Shown: positions 38,122 through 47,234, counted from the stretch's first letter. The stretch is DNA of 64,000 nt from Mycetocola reblochoni REB411 (GCF_900163835.1 NZ_FUKR01000058.1:1-64000); one strand, 5' to 3'. Program-made: numbers and translations. The notes: generated from the letters alone by a model not told the origin.

Positions 38122-38127
38122 TAGTCT
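38122..38127 (+). promoter_or_regulatory. -10 box for the GT2 pair downstream of rmlA
   Basis: TAGTCT, 65 nt before the start at 38193. Transcripts would carry a leader with GAAAGGA before the ATG, a conventional ribosome-binding site. Confidence 0.45.
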
Positions 38128-38192
38128 GGTTCGGTCGAGTCGCCGCGGGCGGACAGTGCCGGGCCCGCTCGTCTCGGACGAAAGGACCCCGC

Positions 38193-39164
38193 ATGACCCC
38201 CAGCCCACGCGTCGTGGCCGTCGTCGTCGCCTTCAACCGACGCGACCTGGTCACGGAGACGCTCGAGTCGCTCTTCGCGCAGAGCCGCCCCGTCGATGCC
38301 GTCATCGTCGTCGACAACGGCTCGACCGACGGCACGAGCGAGCTGGTCGCCGAACGGTTCCCCCGTGCACGGCTGCTCACTCTGGACCGGAACACCGGCG
38401 GCGCCGGCGGCTTCGCGGTCGGCATGGAGCGCGCGCTCGCCGTGGAGGACGCCGACTGGGTGTGGGTGATGGACGACGACACCGTGCCGACGGAGACGGC
38501 GCTCGAGGCCCTGCTTCGCACCGCGCGGGTCGCCCCGGAGGGCAGCGATCTCTTCGCCTCCCGTGTGGTGTGGACGGACGGCCGCGAGCACCCGATGAAC
38601 ATGCCCCGGCGCAAGCCCTTCGCCTCCCGCCGGTCGATCGCGGCGGCGGCCAGGCACAACGCGTACCCGGTGCGCTCGGTGTCCTTCGTGTCCATGATGG
38701 TCTCCGCCGCGGCGATCAGGCGCGTCGGCCTGCCGGTCGCCGCGTACTTCCTCTGGAACGACGACTTCGAGTTCACCGCCCGCGTGCTCCGGCGCTCGCG
38801 CGGCTACCTCGCCGCCGACAGCCTGGTGGTGCACAAGACGAAGGTGTTCGGCTCGACCGACGCCGACCCGGGGGAGCGCTTCTGGCTCGAGGTGCGCAAC
38901 AAGCTCTGGCTGTTCCGCTTCTCGGACGCCTTCAGCCTGCCGGAGAAGGCCCTCTACCTCGTGGCGACGCTGCGCCGCTGGGCGCGGACGTTCCTCGCCT
39001 CCTCCGACAGGGGCGTGCTCCGCCGCGGCCTGGCCACGGGCCTGCGCGACGGTCTGCGCACGGCTCCCGAGCCGAACGACGTCGTCCTGGACGGGCTGCC
39101 GGAGGCGATCGTCCGCGGCCAGCACGAGCTCCAGGCCGGGGCGGACAGCGGCCGTTCCCGATGA
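38193..39164 (+). CDS. GT2 glycosyltransferase, GlfT1/rhamnosyltransferase-like
   Basis: A 323-aa GT-A enzyme. It has VVAVVVAFNRRDLVTETLESL, VDNGSTDGTSELV, LDRNTGGAGGFAVGME and the DDDT metal motif in VWVMDDDTVP. ISSVSFVSMMVS and FLWNDDFEF correspond to the catalytic and acceptor regions in GlfT-type enzymes. The family includes galactofuranosyl- and rhamnosyltransferases that start wall galactans. Placement just after rmlCA favours dTDP-rhamnose as donor, unproven. The ATG follows AAAGGA. The stop overlaps the next GT2 start by 4 nt. Confidence 0.88.
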   Translation: MTPSPRVVAVVVAFNRRDLVTETLESLFAQSRPVDAVIVVDNGSTDGTSELVAERFPRARLLTLDRNTGGAGGFAVGMERALAVEDADWVWVMDDDTVPTETALEALLRTARVAPEGSDLFASRVVWTDGREHPMNMPRRKPFASRRSIAAAARHNAYPVRSVSFVSMMVSAAAIRRVGLPVAAYFLWNDDFEFTARVLRRSRGYLAADSLVVHKTKVFGSTDADPGERFWLEVRNKLWLFRFSDAFSLPEKALYLVATLRRWARTFLASSDRGVLRRGLATGLRDGLRTAPEPNDVVLDGLPEAIVRGQHELQAGADSGRSR

Positions 39165-39994
39165 GTGACGCCGTCCCGTTCAGCGTGCTGCTGCCGGTGT
39201 ACGCCGGCGATGAGGCGGCGCACTTCGAGCGCGCGTTCCGTAGCGCCGTGCAGGAGCAGACGCGGCGGCCGGCGCAGGTCGTCGTCGTCCAGGACGGGCC
39301 GGTGCCGGGAGCGCTCGCGGACGCGATCGCCGTGGCGGTGGCGGGCTCGCCCGTCCCGGTCGTGCACGAGGTGGTCCCGGAGAACAGGGGTCTCGCCCAC
39401 GCGCTCACGGTCGGCCTGGCGCTGTGCGCCCACGACGTCGTCGCCCGGATGGACGCCGACGACATCTCGCTCCCCGAGCGCTTCGAGCGGCAGCTGCCGC
39501 TCATCGAGGCGGGGGTGGAGCTGGTCGGCTCCGGGCTGTACGAGTTCACCGGCGACGGCGACATCACGGCGGTGCGGACGCCGCCCGTCGGCCACGACGA
39601 GATCAGCGCCTTCGCGCGGTTCCACGACCCGTTCAACCACCCGACGGTGGTGTACCGCCGCGCCGCGGTCCTGAGCGCCGGCGGCTACCGCCCGCTCGAG
39701 CTGATGGAGGACTACTGGCTGTTCGCCCGGATGATCCGCGACGGCGCCCGCGTCGACAACGTCGCGGAGCCGCTGGTGATGTACCGCACGGACTCGGGCT
39801 CCTACTCCCGGCGCGGAGGCTGGCGGCTGTTCCGCAGCGAGCTCGCGCTGCAGCGGCATCTGTACCGCGAGGGATTCATCGGGACGGGGCGGTTCCTGCG
39901 CAACGTGCTGGTGCGCGGCGGCTACCGCTTCGTGCCGGTCGGCGTGCGGAAGTTCCTCTACCAGCGGGTGTTCGCCACCAAGACCTCGTCCTGA
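39161..39994 (+). CDS. GT2 glycosyltransferase
   Basis: A 277-aa GT-A enzyme of the WaaE/EpsE-like subgroup: FSVLLPVYAGDEAAHFERAF, VVVVQDGPVP, ENRGLAHALTVGL, the metal site RMDADDISLPERFERQ, NHPTVVYRRAAV and EDYWLFARMI. The C-terminal end is basic. It probably adds a sugar to the same wall glycan as its upstream partner, with which it overlaps (ATGA). The frame is open far upstream inside that gene, but the GT2 fold begins at this ATG. Donor sugar unknown. Confidence 0.87.
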   Translation: MSDAVPFSVLLPVYAGDEAAHFERAFRSAVQEQTRRPAQVVVVQDGPVPGALADAIAVAVAGSPVPVVHEVVPENRGLAHALTVGLALCAHDVVARMDADDISLPERFERQLPLIEAGVELVGSGLYEFTGDGDITAVRTPPVGHDEISAFARFHDPFNHPTVVYRRAAVLSAGGYRPLELMEDYWLFARMIRDGARVDNVAEPLVMYRTDSGSYSRRGGWRLFRSELALQRHLYREGFIGTGRFLRNVLVRGGYRFVPVGVRKFLYQRVFATKTSS

Positions 39995-40069
39995 CGAACA
40001 CTCGGCGTGTCGCTCCCCGGCTGGGAGTGTGATCAGTGTGACTATTGTTTTTGGTGTGAAAGTTGCGCA

Positions 40070-40075
40070 TAGTAT
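40070..40075 (+). promoter_or_regulatory. Leaderless-type -10 box for the secreted repeat protein
   Basis: TAGTAT ends exactly 6 nt before the ATG at 40082. TTGTTT at 40045-40050 could be the -35, with a long 19-nt spacer. The surrounding 50 nt are notably AT-rich, which suggests a strong promoter. Confidence 0.6.
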
Positions 40076-40081
40076 TGCCTC

Positions 40082-42469
40082 ATGCGCCCCACACCCCCTC
40101 AGCGTGTGCTCCGCACCGCGATCGTCGCCGTCCTGAGCTTCGCCCTCGCCGCGGTGATGCTCGTCGCACCCAGCGTCCCCGGTGTCCCCGGCGCCGACGA
40201 GGAGCCGGCAGCGGCGGCCGACCTGTCCAAGTTCGACCCGTCGAACATCATCAGCGACGCGGTGTTCTTCAACTCGGGCACCATGACGCAGGGGCAGATC
40301 CAGAACTTCCTGGCCTCCAAGGCCGCGAGCTGCTCGGGCGTGACCTGCATCAAGGACTACCGCCAGACCACGACCAGCCGTGCCGCCGACAGCTACTGCA
40401 AGGCCTACACGGGCGCATCGAACGAGCTCGCCTCGGCCATCATCTACAAGGTGTCCCAGGCCTGCGGCATCAACCCGCGCGTGCTCATCACGACGCTGCA
40501 GAAGGAGCAGGGGCTCATCACCAGCGGCGCGTCCACGTCCTCGGCCAGGTGGAAGATCGCGATGGGGTACGCCTGCCCCGACACCGCGGCCTGTGACACG
40601 CGCTACTACGGCTTCGCCAACCAGGTGTACTCCGCGGCGCGCCAGTTCAAGGTCTACGCCTACTCCGGCTACTTCACCTGGTTCCCGGTGGGCAAGGCCA
40701 GCTCCGTCCAGTACCACCCGAACGCGGCCTGCGGCTCCTCCCGCCTGACCATCAAGAACAAGGCGACGGCCGCGCTGTACTACTACACGCCGTACCAGCC
40801 GAACGCCGCCGCCCTCGCGGCCGGCTACGGGGCGTCGAGCAACTCCTGCGCGGCCTACGGCAACCGCAACTTCTACAACTACTTCACCGACTGGTTCGGC
40901 TCCACCGGCGGCGGCAACAGCTCCAGCGGCAACGGCGTCACCAGCCACCTGATCCAGGCCACGGGTCAGAACGAGGTGTACCTGGTCAACGGCAAGACCA
41001 AGTTCCACGTCGACAGCAAGGCCAACTACAACGTGCTCAAGTCCAAGCTGGGTGCCGCCCAGAAGGTCAGCGTCGCGACGGTCAACGGCTACACGACGAG
41101 CACGAAGAAGGCCACGCTCGTGCTCCGGAACGGCACGGGAGATGACGTCGTCCTCATCGACAACGGCCAGTACCACCGTTTCACCTCCTGCGCCCAGGTG
41201 GCGCTGTGGGGGACCAGCTGCGCCAACGCAGCCAACGCCGCGCCCGCCGCGCTGGCGAAGTTCGGCAAGGGCGCGGACGTCGCGCCCTTCGTCCGGACCC
41301 CCAGCAGCAGCAACGTCTACTGGATCAAGGGCAACACGACCGCCTACTGGACGAAGAACAGCCAGGCCAACAGTGCGCTCAACGGCGGCAAAGCGCCCTA
41401 CGTGGCCACGCTCCCGGACGCCCGCTTGAAGAAGCTCACCGTGTCGTCGCAGCGGGTGCTCGCGCCGCACTCCCTCGTGAAGACCTCGGGCAGCTCGCAG
41501 CTCTGGTACGTCAACGGCCTCGGCTCGCGGCACCGTGTCGCGCACGCCTCGGTCGCCGCCGAGCACGGCGCCTCCACGACGGTCACCACTGTCAGCGACG
41601 CCGAGCTCAAGCCGTACAAGGCCGGAGCCAACCTCGGCCTGCTCGTCGGCTGCGGCGGGACCGAGTACGTCGGCTCGCGCGGCACGCTCGTGCCGGTCGG
41701 CTCGGCCGCGAAGGGCGGCCTGCCCTCCGCCGTGACCCTCGACGGCCTGAACTGCGCCCTGACGAAGAAGGACACCAAGAAGCTCACCACGGCGACCGTG
41801 TTCGTCCAGGACACGAGCAACAACCGCGTCTACGTTCCGCAGAGCGGCCAGTGGCGCTGGTCGCGGAACGCCGACATGCACGCCACGCTCAATAACGGCT
41901 CTGCCCCGCGCGTGCTCAAGGTGGCGGGGACGACGCGGACGTCCGTGCTGGCCACCGGCCCGACGGCGATCGTTCCCGGCAACCTGTACAAGCAGGACGG
42001 CGACTCGATCGTGTACCTCGTCACCGATGCGAAGACGCGGTACCGCCTGCCGGTCTGGGGCATGGCGAACGACTACGGGCTGGCCCGCACGAGCCACCTC
42101 GTGGCCCCGTCGACGCTGTCCGCTGCGTCCTACACGAAGAAGGACGCCGGCCTGTTCGTCCGCTGCGGCAGCACGAACTACATCATGAACGGCGGCAAGG
42201 CGACCAAGGTCCAGAAGGTGCCCGCCGGGTTCACGCCGATCACGCTGTCGAGCGGTTTCTGCTCGAGCATCACGACGTCCGGCTCCGTCAGCGGCCGCGT
42301 CTTCGTCAAGGCGAGCGGGACCGGAAAGGTCTACGAGCTCGTCAATGGGAAGGCCAGGTGGATCACCACGCGCGCCAAACTGGAGAAGCTCAACGGCGGA
42401 TCCTGGCCGACCGTCCTCAGCATCCACGCGGACTCGCTGCGCGTGATGCCGAAGGGCCCGAACTACTGA
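40082..42469 (+). CDS. Secreted repeat protein with lysozyme-like N-terminal region
   Basis: A 795-aa exported protein. A Sec signal peptide (hydrophobic residues 12-34) likely ends near the AAAA before DLSK at about 47. Residues 47-275 form a Cys-containing domain. ELASAIIYKVSQACGINPRVLITTLQKEQGL, spanning 115-145, resembles the catalytic helix of lytic transglycosylase/lysozyme folds, with Glu142 the candidate acid. After a Gly/Ser linker (276-286) come about nine diverged repeats of 50-60 residues built around VYLVNGKTKFHV-like strands (others: VLIDNGQYHRF, VYWIKGNTTAYW, VYELVNGKARWI). These suggest a beta-rich wall- or glycan-binding scaffold. It lies directly before the polymer exporter genes. 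Enzyme activity is inferred, not shown. Confidence 0.78.
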   Translation: MRPTPPQRVLRTAIVAVLSFALAAVMLVAPSVPGVPGADEEPAAAADLSKFDPSNIISDAVFFNSGTMTQGQIQNFLASKAASCSGVTCIKDYRQTTTSRAADSYCKAYTGASNELASAIIYKVSQACGINPRVLITTLQKEQGLITSGASTSSARWKIAMGYACPDTAACDTRYYGFANQVYSAARQFKVYAYSGYFTWFPVGKASSVQYHPNAACGSSRLTIKNKATAALYYYTPYQPNAAALAAGYGASSNSCAAYGNRNFYNYFTDWFGSTGGGNSSSGNGVTSHLIQATGQNEVYLVNGKTKFHVDSKANYNVLKSKLGAAQKVSVATVNGYTTSTKKATLVLRNGTGDDVVLIDNGQYHRFTSCAQVALWGTSCANAANAAPAALAKFGKGADVAPFVRTPSSSNVYWIKGNTTAYWTKNSQANSALNGGKAPYVATLPDARLKKLTVSSQRVLAPHSLVKTSGSSQLWYVNGLGSRHRVAHASVAAEHGASTTVTTVSDAELKPYKAGANLGLLVGCGGTEYVGSRGTLVPVGSAAKGGLPSAVTLDGLNCALTKKDTKKLTTATVFVQDTSNNRVYVPQSGQWRWSRNADMHATLNNGSAPRVLKVAGTTRTSVLATGPTAIVPGNLYKQDGDSIVYLVTDAKTRYRLPVWGMANDYGLARTSHLVAPSTLSAASYTKKDAGLFVRCGSTNYIMNGGKATKVQKVPAGFTPITLSSGFCSSITTSGSVSGRVFVKASGTGKVYELVNGKARWITTRAKLEKLNGGSWPTVLSIHADSLRVMPKGPNY

Positions 42470-42537
42470 TCAGCGCTGCCCCGCGGCGGCGGCCGGGACC
42501 CACGGCCGGCTGCCGGGGACACCGCCAGCAGCCGGGG

Positions 42538-42543
42538 TATGAT
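42538..42543 (+). promoter_or_regulatory. -10 box for the polymer exporter operon
   Basis: TATGAT in the 128-nt gap before the exporter permease. Transcription near 42550 gives a leader of about 48 nt containing AGAAAGAG as ribosome-binding site. Confidence 0.45.
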
Positions 42544-42597
42544 GCAAGGCGCGGCCCGATCCGGCCCGTCTCCGCCTAGAAAGAGTGACCCACCCCA

Positions 42598-43482
42598 GTG
42601 ACTACCGTTGACCTGAGTGAGTTCAGGACGCCCGGACGCGGTCGAGGCATCCTCGACGTCTTCCGCTGGCACTATCTGCTCCGTCTGCTCGTCAGAAAAG
42701 GCACCCAGACCCGCTACCGCAACTCCGCCCTTGGATGGGGCTGGTCGTATGTGAAGCCGGCAGCCCAGTTCGGCGTCTACTACGTCGTGATGGGCATCAT
42801 CCTCGAGCTGCACCGCAACATTCCGCTCTTCGCGGTGTACCTGTTCTCCGGCATTGTGATGGTGAACTTCTTCAACGAGTCGTTCTCGAACGCCACCAAG
42901 TCGATCACCGACAACCGTGCGCTGGTGAAGAAGATCTACCTTCCACGTGAGCTGTTCCCCATCGCCGCCGTGATCGGCGCGTTCATCCACTTCCTGCCCC
43001 AGGCCGCGATCCTGCTGGTCGTGTGCCTGCTGATGGGCTGGACGCCGTCGTTAATCGGGCTCGCCGCGATCGTCGTCGCCATCGTCATCGTCGCGGTGAC
43101 GGCGCTCGGCCTCGGCATGTTCTTCGGCGCCCTGAACGTCGCGTACCGCGACGCGCAGAACTTCGTCGAGATCATCCAGGTGTTCTCCACCTGGTCCGTC
43201 CCCGTGCTCTACACCTGGCACATGGTCGCCGACAAGGCGCCGGAGTGGCTGTTCAACATCTACATGGTGAACCCGCTCGCCGCCGCCGTCGAGCTGTTCC
43301 ACCGCGGGATGTGGCGGCCCGTCGCCGAGCGCGCGATCGCGACGGACGGCGGCGAGCTGTTCGCCGGCCCGGCCAACCTCTGGCTGAATGCCGGCATCGG
43401 CCTGGCCATCGCCGTCGTGTTCCTGCTCGCCGGGCAGGCCGTGTTCCGCCGCTTCGAGCGCCGCTTCGCCCAGGACCTGTGA
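42598..43482 (+). CDS. Polysaccharide/teichoic-acid ABC exporter permease (TarG/Wzm-like)
   Basis: A 294-aa ABC-2 type permease with six hydrophobic segments. The N-terminal amphipathic region includes LLRLLVRKGTQTRYRNSALGWGWSYVKP, a segment (residues 22-50) typical of Wzm/TagG/KpsM proteins. It should move a finished undecaprenyl-linked polymer across the membrane with the ATPase encoded next. The GTG start is preceded by GAAAGAGTGACC. The stop codon and the next ATG share a base (TGATG). Confidence 0.93.
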   Translation: MTTVDLSEFRTPGRGRGILDVFRWHYLLRLLVRKGTQTRYRNSALGWGWSYVKPAAQFGVYYVVMGIILELHRNIPLFAVYLFSGIVMVNFFNESFSNATKSITDNRALVKKIYLPRELFPIAAVIGAFIHFLPQAAILLVVCLLMGWTPSLIGLAAIVVAIVIVAVTALGLGMFFGALNVAYRDAQNFVEIIQVFSTWSVPVLYTWHMVADKAPEWLFNIYMVNPLAAAVELFHRGMWRPVAERAIATDGGELFAGPANLWLNAGIGLAIAVVFLLAGQAVFRRFERRFAQDL

Positions 43483-44255
43483 TGACGAACGTGTCCGAGA
43501 CCACAGAAAGCACCCCAGCCGTGGCAGAGAACAAGCCGAGCATCATCGTCGACCACGTCCGCAAGGACTTCCTGCTGCGCAAGTCGCACTCCTTCAAGGA
43601 GGCCTTCATCGGCTGGATCCGCGGCAAGGAGGTCAAGGCGAAGAAGTTCCAGGCGCTCGACGACGTCAGCTTCATCATCAACGAGGGCGAGTCCGTCGCC
43701 ATCATGGGCTACAACGGCTCCGGCAAGTCGACGATGCTGAAGCTCATCTCGGGCGTCCTCGAGCCGGATGCGGGCAAGATCCTCATCCGGGGGCGCCTCG
43801 CCGGGCTGATCGAGGTCGGCGCGGGCTTCCACCCGGAGCTCTCCGGTCGCGAGAACGTCTACCTGAACGCCGCGATCCTCGGCATGCAGAAGGAGGAGAT
43901 CGACAAGCGCTTCGACGACATCGTCGCCTTCAGCGAGATCGAGGCCTTCATCGACCAGGAGGTCAAGCACTACTCCTCCGGAATGTTCATGCGGCTGGCG
44001 TTCTCCGTCGCGATCCACACGGAGCTCGACATCCTGCTCGTCGACGAGATCCTCTCCGTCGGCGACGCCCCCTTCAAGGAGAAGTGCCGCGCCAAGATCC
44101 GCGAGCTCGCCGGTCAGGGCAAGACGATGGTCATCGTCAGCCACGACCAGCGCATGATGAAGGAGCTCTGCGACCGCGGCATCGTCATCAAGAAGGGCAA
44201 GCAGGTCTACGACGGCCCTGTGGCGGACGCCATCGAGGTCATGCAGCAGAAGTAG
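43482..44255 (+). CDS. Polysaccharide/teichoic-acid ABC exporter ATPase (TarH/Wzt-like)
   Basis: A 257-aa ABC ATPase. Walker A is GYNGSGKST. The family-specific LAGLIEVGAGFHPELSGRENVYLN follows (residues about 105-128). The signature is HYSSGMFMRLAFSVA, Walker B is ILLVDEILSVGD, and the switch His is in VSHDQ. There is no C-terminal carbohydrate-binding domain as in O-antigen Wzt, so it is closer to TagH/KpsT types that do not read the glycan end. It is coupled to the permease. A perfect 20-bp hairpin follows its stop. Confidence 0.93.
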   Translation: MTNVSETTESTPAVAENKPSIIVDHVRKDFLLRKSHSFKEAFIGWIRGKEVKAKKFQALDDVSFIINEGESVAIMGYNGSGKSTMLKLISGVLEPDAGKILIRGRLAGLIEVGAGFHPELSGRENVYLNAAILGMQKEEIDKRFDDIVAFSEIEAFIDQEVKHYSSGMFMRLAFSVAIHTELDILLVDEILSVGDAPFKEKCRAKIRELAGQGKTMVIVSHDQRMMKELCDRGIVIKKGKQVYDGPVADAIEVMQQK

Positions 44256-44264
44256 CGGTGTCGC

Positions 44265-44308
44265 CGACGACGGGAGCCCCGACCGAATGGTCGGGGCTCC
44301 CGTCGTCG
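44265..44308. terminator. Very strong hairpin terminator between convergent genes
   Basis: A perfect 20-bp stem with a GAAT loop, 10 nt after the exporter ATPase stop. Its core CCCCGACCGAATGGTCGGGG differs by one loop base from that at 30336-30355. The nearest gene on the right also ends towards it. Confidence 0.85.
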
Positions 44309-44443
44309 TTGCGGGGTGGGGCAGTGCGGGGTGAGGCAGCGCGGGACTGCCGGGATCGCCGGCGCGGGCGAAGCCGCGGGCCGGGCGGTCGCGCGCCGGA
44401 GGCTCGGGCGGTCGCGGGCACGACGTCCACGCCGCCGGGGGCG

Positions 44444-44692
44444 TCACGTGCCGGACGGGTCCCCGTCCTGGCCGAGCCGGTCCACGACGACGTCGTAGAG
44501 CTCCGCGATGCGGAGGTTGTCGGCACGCAGCTCGTCGACGTCGCGCTGCAGCTCGAGGATCTGCGCCTGCGCCTCGGCCAGCTGCTCGCCGAGGGTAGCG
44601 GACGACGGTGCGGTCAGCGAGCGGTGCACCCGCTGGGTCGTGGTCGGTGCCACGCGCGACAGCGCCCGACTGATCCGTCCGGCGATGCTCAT
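44444..44692 (-). CDS. Small coiled-coil protein
   Basis: An 82-aa protein. The N-terminal part is basic (RISRALSRVAPTTTQRVHR). Residues 33-72 form a clear heptad coiled coil (LGEQLAEAQAQILELQRDVDEL and following). No enzyme motif is seen. The ATG overlaps the stop of the upstream LicD-methyltransferase gene and has AGGAGGAG 5 nt before it, so it is translated at a good level with that gene. Its role is probably to bind or recruit the partner enzyme; this is inferred from coupling only. Confidence 0.75.
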   Translation of the reverse strand: MSIAGRISRALSRVAPTTTQRVHRSLTAPSSATLGEQLAEAQAQILELQRDVDELRADNLRIAELYDVVVDRLGQDGDPSGT

Positions 44693-46362
44693 CGGTTCTC
44701 CTCCTGGGTCGGCGTCGTCAGGGTGATGGTCCCGACGACGAATTCTCTCTCACCGTGCGGTGTGGTCCTCACACCGTCGCGCTCGATGCGGAACGAGAGC
44801 CCGTGCGGTTCGAGCTCGTCCGCCAGGGTCTCGACCGGCAGGTGCCAGCTGCTCGGGTCGTCGAAGCTGTACGCGTCCTCGTCCAGTACCGTGTCGACCG
44901 CCACGACGGCGGAGCGCGGCTCCGGTGAGGGGTGCCGCAGTGCGGAGCGGATCAGACCGAAGACCGCCGATCGGGTCTCGCCCGTCAGCGTGTGCAGGAC
45001 GAAGGCGGCGCTGATCGACCACGGCGAGGGGTCGGCGCGGATCCGGACCGCGAGCTGGTCGACGCGACGGCGCTCGTTCAGGTTGAGGAACTCGGCGTCG
45101 ACGCCGGCTGACCGTGCAAGAGCGACGGCCTTGAGCGAGTAGTCCACGCCGAGCACGCGTCGGCCGTCGCCCGCCAGGGCCGCGGCGATCGCCCCCGACC
45201 CGGTCCCGAGGTCGAGCACGCTCCCGCCGGCGGGGAGCAGCGCTCTGGCGCTGCGCAGGTAGCGCTGCTGCCCGTCGAGGTGCTCCGGGGCGGCGACGGA
45301 CGAGTAATACGACTCCCAGTGCACGCGCCCGGTGTTGAAGCTGCCGAACCAGTTCTCGTACCTGCGCCGGGTCGCCGAGGGGGTCTCGAAGTGGAACGCG
45401 GGGTCAGGGGTGCGCCAGTCCGCGCCGTAGCAGGCGGCGAGCCAGTCCTCGGGGACGGGAGGGGCGGGCACCTGGACGCCCTCCCACTCCACCCGGACGG
45501 TCGGCAGGAGCGACGACCTCGGCACCGGCGCGCGCAGGTGGAACGGCTGGCAGAAGTCCTCGCCGCGGAAGAACCCGGTGAAGATGTCGATGTAGTGGTC
45601 GATGTCGCCGCCGTCGATGAGGAACGTCACCTGCAGGTGAGCGCCGCTGTGCCGGACGACGGTGTATCCGGCGTCGGCGAGCTCCCGCTCCATCCGGTAG
45701 CTGCGCAGCACCAGGTCGGCGGGGGAGGAGTCGGGGAAGATCACCGAGAGGTCGCTGTCGTCGTCGTTGGGCAGCATGCGCCCGTCCCTGACCAAGCCCA
45801 GCAGGGTGCCGCTGGTGATCGCCACGTCGTAGCCCAGAGTCTCCAGGTCGTCGCAGAGGACGGCCGTCCGGGCGATCAGCCGCTGGCGCAGGTCCTCGTC
45901 CGCGGTGACGACCGCCCCGAGGACGCCCCACTTGTTCACGACGAGCGCTTTGCCGTTCGCGTCGACGACCGTGGTCCGCTCGGGGCTGTCGTCGAAGGTG
46001 ACGTCGCTGCCGGCGACGACGCTCGCCGTCGCCGCGTCGGTGACGGTCAGGCGAGTGCTCCCGCGCAGGTGGGGCCGGAGTGGCTCGGGCCAGGGCAGGC
46101 GGTGCACCCGCCTGTGCGGCTCCGGCAGCGTCGTCGACCAGATCGGGCGGCCGTCGAAGGAGACGGTGATGGTGGCATCGGGGTCGAGCCCGATCAGCGC
46201 GACGCGCAGCTCGTCGACGTCCGCGCGGAGGATCGCACCCGTGTCCGAGGCGTCGCGGGCCGCGTCGCGCCGGGCGGCATGGACGAGGTCGGTGTCGAGC
46301 GCCGACGTCCGCGGAAGATCACCGTCCGGCACACGAGCGGAGCCGTCTGCGTCGATGTTCAC
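44689..46362 (-). CDS. LicD-type transferase fused to a class I methyltransferase
   Basis: A 557-aa two-domain protein. Residues about 160-330 resemble LicD/fukutin-type phosphotransferases: ITSGTLLGLVRDGRMLPNDDDSDLSVIF, spanning 183-209, has the sGTLLG..R.G....DDD pattern of that family. LicD proteins add phosphocholine or similar groups to wall glycans. Residues about 340-557 are a SAM methyltransferase with motif I VLDLGTGSG (382-390) and LGVDYS after it. The N-terminal ~140 residues look like beta-sandwich sequence. The GTG start has GAGGAG 6 nt upstream. A single protein may transfer and methylate a wall substituent. The domain calls are by motif; the substrate is unknown. Confidence 0.82.
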   Translation of the reverse strand: MNIDADGSARVPDGDLPRTSALDTDLVHAARRDAARDASDTGAILRADVDELRVALIGLDPDATITVSFDGRPIWSTTLPEPHRRVHRLPWPEPLRPHLRGSTRLTVTDAATASVVAGSDVTFDDSPERTTVVDANGKALVVNKWGVLGAVVTADEDLRQRLIARTAVLCDDLETLGYDVAITSGTLLGLVRDGRMLPNDDDSDLSVIFPDSSPADLVLRSYRMERELADAGYTVVRHSGAHLQVTFLIDGGDIDHYIDIFTGFFRGEDFCQPFHLRAPVPRSSLLPTVRVEWEGVQVPAPPVPEDWLAACYGADWRTPDPAFHFETPSATRRRYENWFGSFNTGRVHWESYYSSVAAPEHLDGQQRYLRSARALLPAGGSVLDLGTGSGAIAAALAGDGRRVLGVDYSLKAVALARSAGVDAEFLNLNERRRVDQLAVRIRADPSPWSISAAFVLHTLTGETRSAVFGLIRSALRHPSPEPRSAVVAVDTVLDEDAYSFDDPSSWHLPVETLADELEPHGLSFRIERDGVRTTPHGEREFVVGTITLTTPTQEENR

Positions 46363-47227
46363 GCGGGCTCCTCTTGTGCTGCACGAGTCGGTGGCCGTCG
46401 AGGACACGGCGTGGTCGACGGGGAAGGTTCGGGTGAATTCGAATCTAACAGGTGGGGCTGCGGCCGACTGCGCGATTCGCCGCTCCGCTTCGCAGTCACC
46501 ATGAAAGCGGCCGATCCCAGGCCGAGTTCGACGGGCGCGTGACAAAATCGACTCTGTGAACCCCGAGCAAACGACAGATGAATCCGCGCGTGCTGATCCC
46601 GCCCCCATCCTCGTCAGTGTCGTCATCCCCGTGTTCAATCCGGGCCCGCACATGGCCGACCTCATCGCGAGCCTGCGCAGGCAGAGCATCGGCCTCGACC
46701 GGATGGAGGCGATCTTCGTCGACGACGGCTCGACCGACGGCAGCGGCGAGGAGCTGGAACGCCTCGCCGAGCAGGAGGACTGGGTGACCGTCGTCCGCCA
46801 GCCGAACTCGGGCTGGCCGGGCAAGCCGCGCAACGTCGGGATGGACCTGGCCAGGGGCGAGTTCGTCATGTTCAGCGACCAAGACGACTGGCTGGGCGAC
46901 GAGGCACTCGAGCGCATGCGGGACTACGGCGTCGCCAACGGCGCCGACGTGATCGTCGGCAAGATGGTCGGGATCCGCCGCACCGTCCCCAAGAAGCTGT
47001 TCGAGAAGGACATCCCCTACGCCAGCGTGAGCAACACGCTCCTCGCCGACTCCATGACGCCGCACAAGATGTTCCGTGCGAGCTTCCTCGCCGCCACGGG
47101 CCTCCGGTTCGCCGAGGGCAAGCGCCGGCTCGAGGACCACCTGTTCGTCACCGAGGCGTACCTGCGTGCCAGGAACGTGTCCGTGCTCTCCAGCTACGAC
47201 TGCTACTTCCACATCTCGCGCGACGAC

Positions 47228-47234
47228 GGGGGGG
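47228..47234 (+). other. Frameshift site 1 (seven-G run)
   Basis: Six G would keep the frame from RDDGG into NAGFQRFDARGYY. The seventh G sends translation into a non-homologous tail ending at 47587. Confidence 0.8.

Noticed and set aside
38954-42427. 1157-residue minus-strand open frame across the GT2 and secreted-protein genes
   Set aside because: Spans two confident plus-strand genes and their promoter, and contains no recognisable domain.
44310-44443. Search for a gene in the GC-rich gap after the exporter terminator
   Set aside because: No open frame with start, ribosome-binding site and plausible composition was found.
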